From Tateyamaria omphalii (lineage in GTDB: Bacteria > Pseudomonadota > Alphaproteobacteria > Rhodobacterales > Rhodobacteraceae), in the NCBI RefSeq assembly GCF_001969365.1, contig NZ_CP019312.1, positions 1,922,001-1,986,000 on the forward strand: a DNA stretch of 64,000 nucleotides, given 5' to 3'. Of the stretch, positions 44,961 through 54,629 are shown one piece after another. A program made the position numbers and the translations under genes. Numbering within the stretch: position 1 is the first letter of the stretch; each line of letters opens with the position of its first letter. The notes under the pieces were generated by a model. It made no database searches and was not told the origin of the DNA. It saw only the letters and a list, made by a program, of their open reading frames with translations.

Positions 44961-45461
44961 TCAGTCCAGACCGGGCAGCATCACCTCTTTGACCGCTTCC
45001 ATCGCCACATAAGTCGAAGTCGATGCCACATGCGGCAGGCCGGAAATCACATCGCCCAGAAACTGACGGTAATGCGCCATGTTGCGGGTGCGGACCTTGA
45101 GCAGATAGTCGAAGTGGCTCGCGATCATATGCGCCTGTTCGATCTCGGGCACCTGTTGCACTGCGGTGTTAAAGGCCCGCAAGGCCGCCTCGCGCGTATC
45201 GCTCAACCGCACCTCGACAAAGGCGACATGATCAAGCCCCAGCGAAATCGGGTCCAGCAGCGCGCGGTAGCCCATGATGATACCAGACTTTTCGAGACGC
45301 CGAAGCCGCGCCTGCGTGGGCGACTTGGACAGTCCGATGCGGGCGGCGAGGTCAGTGATGCTGATCCGCCCATCTTCGGCCAACGCAGTGAGAATCAGCT
45401 GGTCCAGTCGATCCAGGGTGACGGGCTGTTTTTGCGGTGCATCTGCGGGGTGAATTACCAT
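44961..45461 (-). CDS. putR: Lrp/AsnC-family regulator of proline use
   Basis: The 166-residue protein has an N-terminal AsnC helix-turn-helix (LAEDGRISITDLAARIGLSK) and the C-terminal RAM ligand domain (HVAFVEVRLSD to YVAMEAVKEV). It is divergent from putA with an AT-rich 82-base gap. In Rhodobacter and Agrobacterium the PutR activator of putA is of this type, so the same role is inferred here, with proline as inducer. Confidence 0.85.
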   Translation of the reverse strand: MVIHPADAPQKQPVTLDRLDQLILTALAEDGRISITDLAARIGLSKSPTQARLRRLEKSGIIMGYRALLDPISLGLDHVAFVEVRLSDTREAALRAFNTAVQQVPEIEQAHMIASHFDYLLKVRTRNMAHYRQFLGDVISGLPHVASTSTYVAMEAVKEVMLPGLD

Positions 45462-45543
45462 TTATATCGCAACTCGGATCATATTCAGTAAAATTGGCTT
45501 CTGTTGTGATGATATACTGCGCGAAACGAAAAGGGAAACGGCA

Positions 45544-48500
45544 ATGCCACGCGACATCGACCTGAATATCGCCACCCGGCTGGATGCAGACATGTACGCT
45601 TGCACCGACACCGCGCTCCGCCGCCTTGTCGCCGAGGCCGACCTGACGCCTGAGGACCGCGCGGCCATTTGCGCCACTGCAGCACAGCTCGTGACGGCCA
45701 TTCGCACGCACACCGCACCGGGGCTGATGGAGACGTTCTTGGCCGAATACGGCCTTTCCACCGATGAAGGCGTCGCGCTGATGTGCCTGGCCGAGGCGCT
45801 CTTGCGCGTGCCCGACGCGGACACCATCGACGCGCTGATCGAGGACAAGATCGCGCCCTCCAACTGGGGCAAGCATCTGGGCCAATCGACCTCGACCCTC
45901 GTCAACGCGTCCACCTGGGCCCTCATGCTGACAGGCCGCGTCCTGGACGACGATCAGCCCGGACCCATCGGGCATTTGCGCGGCGCCATCAAACGCTTGG
46001 GCGAGCCGGTGATCCGCACTGCCGTGTCGCGCGCGATGAAGGAAATGGGACGGCAATTCGTGCTGGGCGAGGACATCGACAGCGCCATGGACCGCGCCGC
46101 AGGGATGGAGGCCAAGGGCTTCACCTATTCCTACGACATGCTGGGCGAGGCCGCATTGACCGACGCCGACGCACGCCGCTACCACCTCAGCTATTCGCGG
46201 GCCATCTCGGCCATCGCGCGGGCCTGCACCAGTGCGGACATCCGCGAAAGCCCCGGCATCTCGGTCAAGCTGTCGGCCCTGCACCCCCGCTACGAACGCG
46301 CGCAAGAGGCCGCCGTGATGCGCGATCTGGTGCCGCGCCTGCGCTCCCTCGCGCTGCTTGCCGCCTCGGCTGGCATGGGCCTGAACATCGACGCGGAAGA
46401 GGCGGACCGGCTGTCGCTGTCCCTGCAGGCCATCGACGCGGTGATGGGCGACGCCGCCTTGTCGGGCTGGGACGGGTTTGGCGTCGTCGTGCAAGCCTAC
46501 GGCCCCCGCGCGGCTGCCGCCATCGACGCGATCCACGACATGGCCACGCGGCACGACCGCAAGGTGATGGTGCGGCTGGTCAAGGGCGCCTATTGGGACA
46601 CCGAGATAAAGCGCGCCCAGGTCGAAGGGGTCCAGGGTTTTCCCGTCTTCACACGCAAGGCGGCCACGGATGTCTCTTACATCGCCAATGCGCGCAAGCT
46701 GCTGGGGCTGACGGACCGTATCTATCCGCAATTCGCCACCCACAACGCACATACGGTCGCCGCCATCCTGCACATGGCCGATGGCCAACCCTTTGAATTC
46801 CAACGCCTCCACGGGATGGGAGAAGCCTTGCACAGCATGGTCCTGCGCGATCATGGCACCCGCTGCCGCATCTACGCCCCTGTGGGCGCACATCGTGACC
46901 TCTTGGCCTATCTCGTGCGGCGATTGCTGGAAAACGGGGCCAATTCCAGCTTCGTCAACCAGGTCGTGGACGAGGACGTGCCGCCCGAGGTCGTGGCCGC
47001 CGATCCCTTCGACGCGCTCGAAGACGGCGCGGTCACGATCCCGGACGGGCCAGCACTCTTTGCGCCCGCGCGGCGCAACTCGCAGGGCTTTGACCTGACG
47101 CACCTGCCCACATTGGAGAGGATAGAGATCGCCCGCGCGCCCTTCGCCCGACACCGGTGGACCGCAAAATCACTGACCGTCACGGCGGGCCAATGCACCA
47201 CCGCACCCGTTCTCAACCCCGCTGACACCACGGACACCGTCGGCACCGTGCACTGGGCGACGCCCGACATGGTTGGCCAAGCCTATGCCGACGCATCATC
47301 GTGGACGGCCCCGGCGATGGAACGCGCCAAAGTGCTCAACGTGGCCGCCGACCTCTACGAACAGCACTTTGGCGCGCTTTTCGCCCTCCTCTCGCGCGAG
47401 GCCGGAAAAACGCTGCCCGACGCCGTCGCCGAACTGCGCGAGGCGGTGGACTTCCTGCGCTACTACGCCACCCAGGCAGGCGACAGCGCCCCCGCAGGCA
47501 CCTTCGCCTGCATCTCTCCCTGGAACTTCCCGCTCGCCATCTTCACCGGCCAGATCGCTGCCGCCCTCGCCGCCGGAAACGCGGTGCTGGCCAAACCGGC
47601 CGAGCAAACACCGCTGATCGCCCACCGCGCGGTCTCGCTTATGTACGAAGCGGGTGTGCCGACCGACACCTTGCAACTCTTGCTTGGCGCGGGCGATATC
47701 GGCGCCGCCCTCACACGCGACAGCCGCGTGTCCGGCGTCGCGTTCACAGGCTCCACAGACACAGCCCTGCGCATCCGCGCCAGTCTCGCCGACCATGCCG
47801 CCCCCGGCACTCCACTGATCGCAGAAACCGGAGGGCTCAACGCCATGATCGTCGACAGCACCGCCCTGCCCGAACAGGCCGTGCGCAGCATCGTGGAAAG
47901 CGCATTTCAATCCGCTGGGCAGCGCTGCTCCGCCCTACGCTGCCTCTACGTGCAGGAAGATATCGCGCCGCACCTGACCGAGATGCTGATGGGCGCCATG
48001 GACGCGCTGCAGATCGGCCTGCCCTGGCACCTGTCCACCGACATTGGCCCCGTGATCGACCAAGAGGCGCAAGACAGCATCGCAGACTACATCGCCAACG
48101 CACGGGCCGAGGGCCGCGTCCTGCACCAACTGACACCCCCGGCCGAGGGCCACTTCATCGCCCCCACCCTGATCCGCGTGAACGGGATCACGGACATGGA
48201 CCGCGAAATCTTCGGCCCCGTCCTGCACATCGCGACGTTCAAGGCGCAGGCGCTGGACGACGTGATCGAGGCGATCAACGGCACGGGCTACGGGCTGACC
48301 TTCGGCCTGCACACACGGATCGACGACCGGGTGCAGCACGTGACGGACCGGATCACGGCGGGCAATCTCTACGTCAACCGCAACCAGATCGGCGCCATCG
48401 TCGGCAGCCAGCCGTTCGGCGGGCACGGGCTGTCGGGGACCGGGCCCAAGGCGGGCGGGCCGGACTACCTGCTGCGGTTCCGGGCTCCGACACCGGCGCA

Positions 48501-48953
48501 AGCGCCAGGCAGATGGAACGCTCCGGCTCCGTTGCCGCCGCGTCCGGTGGCCGAAGCCACCGACCACACCAGCACTGCCTTGCCCGGCCCAACCGGCGAA
48601 TCCAACATGCACAGCCGCCACCCGCGTCCCGCCCTTCTTTGCACCGGGCCGGGGGCAGACGCAGCAGCCGCACAGGCAAAAGCCGTTCGCGCGCATGGCG
48701 GCATCGCGGTCGAAGCCGTGGGCGCGGTCGACCCACAGGCGCTGGCCGACGGCCCGGCCTATGGCGGTGTCCTGTGGTGGGGGACACGGATACGGCGCGC
48801 GCCATGGAACGGGCACTCAGCGATCGCAGCGGCCCGATCATACCGCTGATCACCGGCCAGCCTGACCGCGCGCATGCGCTGATCGAGCGGCATATCTGCG
48901 TGGACACCACGGCTTCGGGCGGCAACGCGGCGCTGTTGGGGGCCGCCAGCTGA
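45544..48953 (+). CDS. putA: Bifunctional proline dehydrogenase / P5C dehydrogenase PutA, C-terminal frame broken by one base
   Basis: The protein of about 1136 residues oxidises proline to glutamate. Residues up to about 480 are the FAD proline dehydrogenase (HDRKVMVRLVKGAYWDTEIK, HNAHTVAAILHM), then the aldehyde dehydrogenase part with CISPWNFPLAIF, TGSTDTALRI, the catalytic Glu in AETGGLNAMI and Cys in SAGQRCSALR. A C-terminal conserved tail follows. In this sequence the frame shifts at a run of five G (48779-48783). With six, the tail continues GVLWWGDTDTARAMERAL and ends ERHICVDTTASGGNAALLGAAS-like at 48953. As written, the frame ends early at 48849. The catalytic domains are intact in either case. 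Confidence 0.93.
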
Positions 48954-48985
48954 CCACAGCGCTGTTTTCCGGCACGGAAAACGGA

Positions 48986-49008
48986 CCGGAAACCGCATCG
49001 GTTTCCGG
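48986..49008. terminator. Perfect hairpin after putA
   Basis: CCGGAAACCG pairs with CGGTTTCCGG around a CAT loop. It begins 32 bases after the putA stop and lies before the rhomboid gene. The following run is C-rich rather than T-rich, so termination is uncertain. Confidence 0.45.
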
Positions 49009-49051
49009 CACCCCCCTTGACCCGGAGGCCCGACCAAACAAGTGTCGGGAC

Positions 49052-49786
49052 ATGTTTCCAATCCGTGACCACAACCCATCCGGCCGCACGCCCTATGTCA
49101 CTTACGGGCTTATGGCGCTCAATGTGTTGATTTTTCTCAGCTATGTCAGCCTTTTCGCAGACGAGCGCGCGCTTGGTCGCTTCTTCTTCGACTACGCGGC
49201 CATCCCCGCGCGCATCCTCTCGGGTGACAGCCTCTCCACGCTGCTGACATCGATGTTCCTGCACGGCGGCTGGCTGCACCTGGCGGGCAACATGCTGTTC
49301 CTCTACATTTTCGGCGACAATGTCGAAGACGAGATGGGGCATGCCCGCTTCCTCGCGCTCTACCTCGCCAGCGGCATCGCCGCCAGCAGCATCCACATCC
49401 TTTCGGCCCCGACCTCGATGGTGCCGGTCGTCGGCGCATCAGGCGCCATTGCCGGCGTCATGGGGGCATACCTGCTGCTTTTCCCCAAGGCGCGGATCGA
49501 CATCCTGCTGATCCTGATCATCATCTTCCGCGTCTTCCCGATCCCGGCGTGGATCATGCTGGCCGTCTGGTTCGGGATGCAGTTCATCGGTGGGGTGGGC
49601 AGCGACCCGAACGGCGGCGGCGTGGCCTATTGGGCCCATGCAGGCGGGTTCGTCGCTGGCGTCTTGCTGACAATCCCGCTTTGGCTCCGGCTCGGCGGCC
49701 CCGCCTTCTGGCGGCGCACCGATGGGCACCCGCCCCACCCCGAAGCGCGATACGCCACCTCACGCATTCCAAAGGTCAGACGATGA
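49052..49786 (+). CDS. Rhomboid family intramembrane serine protease
   Basis: The 244-residue protein has six or seven transmembrane helices. The rhomboid dyad is present: Ser in VGASGAIAGVMGAYLLLF (GASG) and His in AYWAHAGGF. The FLHGGWLHLAGNMLFLY segment is the conserved loop with the oxyanion region. A DNVEDEMGH segment follows. It shares an ATGA overlap with the next gene, so it is cotranscribed with it. Confidence 0.88.
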   Translation: MFPIRDHNPSGRTPYVTYGLMALNVLIFLSYVSLFADERALGRFFFDYAAIPARILSGDSLSTLLTSMFLHGGWLHLAGNMLFLYIFGDNVEDEMGHARFLALYLASGIAASSIHILSAPTSMVPVVGASGAIAGVMGAYLLLFPKARIDILLILIIIFRVFPIPAWIMLAVWFGMQFIGGVGSDPNGGGVAYWAHAGGFVAGVLLTIPLWLRLGGPAFWRRTDGHPPHPEARYATSRIPKVRR

Positions 49787-50145
49787 AAGCCACCTGCCAT
49801 TGCGGCGCCGTCGTGCTCGAGGTGACGCTGACCAACGGGCTGGGCACTGCCGCACGCTGCGACTGCTCGTTCTGCCGCCGCCGCGCCGCCCCCGCAGTCA
49901 CAGCACCCAAGGACGGTGTGAAAATCCTGCAAGGCGCGGACAAGCTCACGCGCTACCAATGGGGCACAAACACGGCAAAACACCACTTCTGCAGCATCTG
50001 CGGCATCTACATGTTCCACAACCGCCGATCCGATCCGAACGAAATCGGGGTGAACATGGGCACGCTCGACGGGGTCAACCCTGCCGAACACGAGCCGATC
50101 CTCTGGCATGACGGGGTCAACCACCCCTCAGATGCAAAAGCCTAG
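49783..50145 (+). CDS. GFA (glutathione-dependent formaldehyde-activating) family protein
   Basis: The 120-residue protein has the GFA/CENP-V zinc fold: CHCGAVVLEV, CDCSFCRRR and CSICGIY, which give the Cys residues for two zinc sites. The family is found near thiol-dependent detoxification genes, but a formaldehyde role is not shown here. It overlaps the rhomboid gene at its start. Its TAG stop lies in CTAG shared with the convergent suhB. Confidence 0.8.
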   Translation: MKATCHCGAVVLEVTLTNGLGTAARCDCSFCRRRAAPAVTAPKDGVKILQGADKLTRYQWGTNTAKHHFCSICGIYMFHNRRSDPNEIGVNMGTLDGVNPAEHEPILWHDGVNHPSDAKA

Positions 50146-50927
50146 GTCCGAATGATCTTGGCCAGAGACGAGAACATGTTCTCGTTGGCACAGATGATCT
50201 CGCCATCCTCCAGAATGTTGCCACCCTCGGTCAACGGCTCGACCAGCCCGCCTGCTTCGCGCACGATCAACAACCCCGCGGCAATGTCCCATGCATTCAG
50301 GCGCCGTTCCCAATACCCATCGTAGCGACCGGCAGCGACATAGGCCAAATCCAGCGCTGCCGACCCGAACCGACGCACACCCGCACAGGTGGGCATCAAC
50401 CGCGCCAACTCCTTCAGCGTCTCCGGCAGGTCCGACCGCCCGCCAAAGGGCAGGCCCGTGGCAAACACACACTCGATCAACTGTCGCCGACCAGAAACGC
50501 GCAACCTGCTGTCGTTCATGAACGCACCGCCACCCTTCTCGGCAAAGAACATCTCGTCCTTGGCCGCATCATAGACGACACCGGCCACAACCTGACCCTT
50601 GTGTTCCAGCGCGATGGACACGGCCCAATGCGGCAGTCCGTGCAGGAAATTGGTGGTGCCATCCAGCGGGTCCACGATCCAGCGGCGGGTCGGGTCCTCG
50701 CCATCCTCCTCGCCGCCCTCCTCGGCCAGCCAGCCATAGTTCGGACGGGCCGTGCGCAGCTCTTCCTTCAGGATCTCCTCGGCGGCCAGATCGGCCTTGG
50801 ATACGAAATCACCCGCGCCCTTCATGGACACCTGCAGGTTCTCCACCTCGCGGAAATCCTTGACCAGCGACCGGCCCGCCTTGCGCGCGGCCTTCATCAT
50901 GATGTTGAGATTTGCGCTGCCTTGCAT
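50142..50927 (-). CDS. suhB: Inositol monophosphatase family protein
   Basis: The 261-residue protein has the Li-sensitive phosphatase motifs: GWLAEEGGEE (Glu ligands), WIVDPLDGTTNFLHGLPHWA (DPxDGT) and the closing WDIAAGLLIVREAGG. Bacterial SuhB members act on inositol 1-phosphate or 3'-phosphoadenosine and also as ribosome-assembly factors. The start at 50927 is the first Met of the conserved opening (MQGSANLNIMMKAARKAG). Confidence 0.88.
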   Translation of the reverse strand: MQGSANLNIMMKAARKAGRSLVKDFREVENLQVSMKGAGDFVSKADLAAEEILKEELRTARPNYGWLAEEGGEEDGEDPTRRWIVDPLDGTTNFLHGLPHWAVSIALEHKGQVVAGVVYDAAKDEMFFAEKGGGAFMNDSRLRVSGRRQLIECVFATGLPFGGRSDLPETLKELARLMPTCAGVRRFGSAALDLAYVAAGRYDGYWERRLNAWDIAAGLLIVREAGGLVEPLTEGGNILEDGEIICANENMFSSLAKIIRT

Positions 50928-51039
50928 GCCAATGACTCCGGGGGATAGGAAAGGTCAAGGGCGCGCTATAGCGGCGTGCTACACGGTTGCCAAGGGGGGA
51001 CGGACCTGTTCAGTTCCCGCCAAACGCGAAAGGAACCCC

Positions 51040-52077
51040 ATGCCCGACCAGATGCAGCACATCACCCTCGCCAGCCGCCCCAAGGGCGCGCCGACCCAAG
51101 ACAATTTCGCAATGGAAACGGCCCCGGTCCCAGAGCCCGGCGCGGGCGAGGTGCTGGTGCGCGTCCACTACATGTCGCTTGATCCCTATATGCGCGGGCG
51201 CATGGACGACGCGAAATCCTACGCCGCCCCCGTGCCCATCGGCGGCACAATGGAAGGCGGCGGCGTGGGCGAGGTGCTGACCTCCAACGCGGATGGCTTT
51301 TCGCCGGGCGACATGGTCCTCGGCATGTTCGGCTGGACCACCCACGCCGTGGCCGATGCAAAAACCCTGCGCAAACTCAACCCCGACCTCGGCCCCATCA
51401 CCGCCGCGCTCGGCGTCCTCGGCATGCCCGGCTTCACCGGCTGGCACGGCCTGATGGAATACGGACGGCCGAAGGCTGGCGAAACGCTTGTGGTCGCCGC
51501 AGCCACCGGCCCCGTCGGCTCCATGGTCGGCCAACTGGCGAAGTCACTGGGCCTGCGCACCGTCGGCATTGCGGGCGGCCCCGACAAGTGCACGCTGGCT
51601 ACTGACAGGTTTGGGTTCGACGCCTGCATAGACCACCGCGCGCATGCAGACGCCAAATCGCTCCGCACCGCACTTAAGCACGCGGCCCCAGACGGCATCG
51701 ACATCTATTTCGAAAACGTGGGCGGCAAAGTGCTGGAAGCGGTCATGCCGCTGATGAACCCCCACGGGCGCATTCCGGTCTGCGGCATGATCTCGTGGTA
51801 CAATGCCGGGGGCCTCGGCGCGGGCGCCGACACGACCCTCTCCGCCCCGGCCCTCTGGCGGCCCATCCTCGTCAACTTCCTGTCGGTCAACGGCTTCATC
51901 ATCTCGAACCACTGGGACCGGTTGCCCGCCTTCCTGGCCGAAGTCGCGCCCAAGGTTCTAAACGGCGATATCAAAGTCGTCGAAGACATCGCCGAAGGTC
52001 TGGAAAACGCGCCCGGCGCATTCATCGGCCTGCTCGACGGAAAAAACGTCGGCAAACAGCTCGTAAAGCTGATCTAA
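51040..52077 (+). CDS. NADP-dependent MDR-family oxidoreductase
   Basis: The 345-residue protein belongs to the zinc-independent medium-chain reductase group with leukotriene/prostaglandin reductases and CurA: VHYMSLDPYMRGRMDDAKSY at the N-terminus, then the NADPH-binding VVAAATGPVGSMVGQLAKSLG and the FENVGGKVLEAV segment. It reduces activated double bonds of enones, but the physiological substrate is unknown. AAAGGAACCCC precedes the ATG. The gene ends at the family 1 hairpin repeat. Confidence 0.85.
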   Translation: MPDQMQHITLASRPKGAPTQDNFAMETAPVPEPGAGEVLVRVHYMSLDPYMRGRMDDAKSYAAPVPIGGTMEGGGVGEVLTSNADGFSPGDMVLGMFGWTTHAVADAKTLRKLNPDLGPITAALGVLGMPGFTGWHGLMEYGRPKAGETLVVAAATGPVGSMVGQLAKSLGLRTVGIAGGPDKCTLATDRFGFDACIDHRAHADAKSLRTALKHAAPDGIDIYFENVGGKVLEAVMPLMNPHGRIPVCGMISWYNAGGLGAGADTTLSAPALWRPILVNFLSVNGFIISNHWDRLPAFLAEVAPKVLNGDIKVVEDIAEGLENAPGAFIGLLDGKNVGKQLVKLI

Positions 52078-52085
52078 CGCGGCAA

Positions 52086-52138
52086 TGGGGTCGGCGGGTG
52101 GGCGCCTTTGCCAAAGGCAAACAGAGCCGCCCCCGGCG
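52086..52138. repeat. Intergenic hairpin repeat, family 1, copy c
   Basis: The inner stem TTTGCC/GGCAAA (52107-52112 with 52116-52121, loop AAA) is flanked by arms that match copy b at 29601 with few changes. It lies between the convergent oxidoreductase and metR genes. Confidence 0.7.
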
Positions 52139-52139
52139 C

Positions 52140-53045
52140 TTAAGCCGCCTGCAATTTCCGCGCCTCAACCCGCGCCAGATCCAGCAACTTGTCCATATAC
52201 GGCTTGCCCAGATCATCATCCCGCACCGCCGCATAGAGCCGCCGGGTCAGCCCCCGCGCGGTTAGGGGCCGGGTCACGTAATCACTCGAATACTTCACCT
52301 CTCGCACGACCCAATCGGGCAGCACGGACACCCCGCGATTGGACGCCACGAGCAACAAGATCACCGCCGTCAACTCCGCCTGCCGCACGGCAGCGGGCTC
52401 CACCTTCGCCGGGATCAGCAACTGGCTGAACACATCCAGCCGCGTCCGCTCCACCGGGTAGGTGATCAACGTCTGATCCCGAAAATCCGCCGCCTCGACA
52501 TAAGGCTTCTGCGCCAGCGGATGGGTCGAGGACGCCACGAAAACCGGCGCGTAATCAAAGAGTTCCACGAATGTCACCCCGGCCAGATCCTCCGGATCCG
52601 ACGACACCACCAGATCCACTTCCTCCTTCATCAGCGCAGGCAGCGCGTCAAAGGCAAGGCCGGGGCGAATGTCCACATCCACATCCGGCCACGATTTGCG
52701 AAACATCTCCAGCACGGGAAACAGCCACTCGAAACAGGCGTGGCACTCGATGGCAATGTGCAAGCGGCCCGACGACCCGTCACGCAGGCCGGTAAACTCC
52801 GCAACCGCCGCTTCCACCTGCGGCAACACCTGTTCGGCCAGTCGCAACAGCCGCAATCCGGCAGCGGACAGCTTTAAGGGCTTCGATCGGCGGACAAACA
52901 GCTCCACGCCCGCCTGATCCTCCAGCCCCTTGATCTGATGGCTCAGCGCGGATTGCGTGATGTGCAGCTGATCGGCGGCGCGCGCCAGCCCGCCCGCGTC
53001 GTGAATGGCCTTGATCGTGCGCAGGTGGCGGAACTCAATATGCAT
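52140..53045 (-). CDS. metR: LysR-family regulator, probably MetR
   Basis: The 301-residue protein has an N-terminal LysR helix-turn-helix (MHIEFRHLRTIKAIHDAGGL, ITQSALSHQIKGLEDQ) and a LysR co-inducer domain. It is divergent from metF with an 86-base gap, which is the classical metR-metF arrangement; MetR uses homocysteine as co-inducer. The Met at 53045 was chosen as start. An inverted repeat CTCAT-N7-ATGAG sits in the gap. Confidence 0.78.
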   Translation of the reverse strand: MHIEFRHLRTIKAIHDAGGLARAADQLHITQSALSHQIKGLEDQAGVELFVRRSKPLKLSAAGLRLLRLAEQVLPQVEAAVAEFTGLRDGSSGRLHIAIECHACFEWLFPVLEMFRKSWPDVDVDIRPGLAFDALPALMKEEVDLVVSSDPEDLAGVTFVELFDYAPVFVASSTHPLAQKPYVEAADFRDQTLITYPVERTRLDVFSQLLIPAKVEPAAVRQAELTAVILLLVASNRGVSVLPDWVVREVKYSSDYVTRPLTARGLTRRLYAAVRDDDLGKPYMDKLLDLARVEARKLQAA

Positions 53046-53051
53046 ACGGAA

Positions 53052-53068
53052 CTCATGTTGATAATGAG
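53052..53068. promoter_or_regulatory. Inverted repeat in the metR / metF promoter
   Basis: CTCAT and ATGAG, seven bases apart, lie in the 86-base gap between the divergent starts. This suits a LysR-type operator, but the identity of the site is inferred. Confidence 0.4.
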
Positions 53069-53131
53069 AGTTATGAATTTGCCTCAAGATACGCAGCAGG
53101 GCATCCTGCAACAAGCCCAAAGGAGCCCCCC

Positions 53132-54001
53132 ATGCCCACGCCCGATGTTGCCCTCTCGTTCGAGACGTTCCCCCCAAAGTCCCTCGACGCGTCGTTCCAC
53201 CTCTGGGACACGGTGCAGGCGCTGACCCCACTGAACCCGCGCTTTGTCTCGGTCACCTATGGCGCAGGCGGCACCACGCAATCGCTGACGCAGGAGGCCG
53301 CACAAACGCTGCGCAAGACCTCGGGCCTGCCCGTGGCCGCTCACCTCACATGCACGGGCCAAAGCCGCGATGACGTGCTCGCGACCGCCCAGCGCTACGC
53401 CAAAAGCGGGGTCAAGGACATCGTGGCCCTGCGCGGCGACGCCCCCGGCGGCGGCAGCTTCGCGCCCCATCCCGACGGCTTTGCCAACAGCATCGACCTG
53501 ATCCGCGCGCTCGCAGACATGGGCCAGTTCACCATCCGCGTCGGCGCCTACCCCGACAGCCACCCGGACGCGACCTCGCCGCAACAAAACATCGACTGGC
53601 TCAAGGCCAAGCTTGACGCAGGCGCGTCCGAGGCGATCACGCAATTCTTCTTTGAACCGGACAGCTTCCTGCGCTTCCGCGACGCCTGCGCTGCCGCAGG
53701 GATCATCGCCCCCATCACGCCCGGTATCTTCCCCGTCGCCAACTGGTCCCGCGCCAAAAAGTTCGCCGAAAGCTGCGGCACGCCCATCCCCGTCGCAACC
53801 GCCACGGCCTTCGACCGGGCCGAGCGCGAAGACCGCGCGCATCTCTTCGCCCTCACCCATTGCGCGGACCTCTGCGACACGCTGATCAGCGAAGGCGTGG
53901 ACAAGCTGCACTTCTACACGCTCAACCGCCCCGACCTGACCCTGAAAGTCTGCCGCGCCCTGGGCCTTGTCCGCCCCACACAGATGCGCAACGTCGCCTA
54001 A
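53132..54001 (+). CDS. metF: Methylenetetrahydrofolate reductase
   Basis: The 289-residue enzyme makes 5-methyl-THF for methionine synthesis. It shows the family opening SFETFPPKS, the FAD-site VSVTYGAGGT-like motif, the segment GVKDIVALRGDAPGGG, and ASEAITQFFFEPDSFLRF. The length is normal for bacterial MetF. A strong AAAGGAG upstream of the ATG supports the start. It ends at a short dispersed repeat. Confidence 0.93.
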   Translation: MPTPDVALSFETFPPKSLDASFHLWDTVQALTPLNPRFVSVTYGAGGTTQSLTQEAAQTLRKTSGLPVAAHLTCTGQSRDDVLATAQRYAKSGVKDIVALRGDAPGGGSFAPHPDGFANSIDLIRALADMGQFTIRVGAYPDSHPDATSPQQNIDWLKAKLDAGASEAITQFFFEPDSFLRFRDACAAAGIIAPITPGIFPVANWSRAKKFAESCGTPIPVATATAFDRAEREDRAHLFALTHCADLCDTLISEGVDKLHFYTLNRPDLTLKVCRALGLVRPTQMRNVA

Positions 54002-54002
54002 G

Positions 54003-54062
54003 GTCCTTCATCCTGCCAGATAGACCCCGGGGGAGCGGCACAGCCGCGGGGGCTGGCCCCCT
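54003..54062. repeat. CTTCATC-type dispersed repeat, copy 2
   Basis: CCTTCATCCTGCCAGATA and the following GACCCC match copy 1 at 33592. A GC-rich tail with GGGGGAGCGG and GGGGGCTGGCCCCC follows. The element starts right after the metF stop. Confidence 0.45.
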
Positions 54063-54077
54063 CCCCCACTTGCCACT

Positions 54078-54091
54078 AGACCAATCGGTCT
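54078..54091. promoter_or_regulatory. TetR-type operator AGACCAATCGGTCT
   Basis: The half-sites AGACC and GGTCT are inverted with four bases between them, 40 bases upstream of the thioesterase start. The form fits TetR operators. No tetR gene is next to it. Confidence 0.4.
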
Positions 54092-54131
54092 GATCGCATT
54101 ACCGTCCCGGCACAACCGTCGGAGACACCAG

Positions 54132-54614
54132 ATGCCGCGCCTCGCCACAAGCCCCGCCGACCTGATCAGCCAGGACGAGCTCCTGTCCATGTCCGGCCTC
54201 GACTTCATGACCGGCATGCTGAACGGAACCCTGCCCGGACCGCCCATCGCGCACACCATGGGCTACTCGCTCCACGATGTGCAGGACGGCACGGTGACCT
54301 TTCGCGGCACGCCCGAATTCGACGTGACCAACCCGATGGGCACGGTGCATGGCGGCTGGTACGGCACGCTTCTCGACAGCGCCATGGCCTGCGCGGTGAT
54401 GACAAAGGTGCCCGCCGGATCGGTCTACACAACGCTTGAATACAAAATCAACATCACCCGGGGCATCCCGCTGGGCATGGAGATCGCCTGCACCGGCCGC
54501 ATCGACCACGCCGGGCGCAGCACGGGCGTGGCCACGGGCGACATTCGCGGCGTCGACGATGGCAAGCTCTACGCCACGGGTTCCACCACCTGCATCATCA
54601 TGAAAATCCGCTAA
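54132..54614 (+). CDS. PaaI-family hot-dog thioesterase
   Basis: The 160-residue protein has the PaaI-type hot-dog fold: PEFDVTNPMGTVHGGWYGTLL, which includes the catalytic HGG, and the helix DSAMACAVMTKVPAGS. The family hydrolyses aromatic or other acyl-CoA thioesters. The operator-like palindrome upstream suggests TetR control. It ends close to the family 1 hairpin repeat. Confidence 0.82.
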   Translation: MPRLATSPADLISQDELLSMSGLDFMTGMLNGTLPGPPIAHTMGYSLHDVQDGTVTFRGTPEFDVTNPMGTVHGGWYGTLLDSAMACAVMTKVPAGSVYTTLEYKINITRGIPLGMEIACTGRIDHAGRSTGVATGDIRGVDDGKLYATGSTTCIIMKIR

Positions 54615-54629
54615 CAGACTTTAGGTCTA

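Noticed and set aside
47301..48953. 550-codon frame overlapping putA
   Set aside because: Most of it is a shadow of putA; only its last part is real, as the continuation of putA after the lost base.
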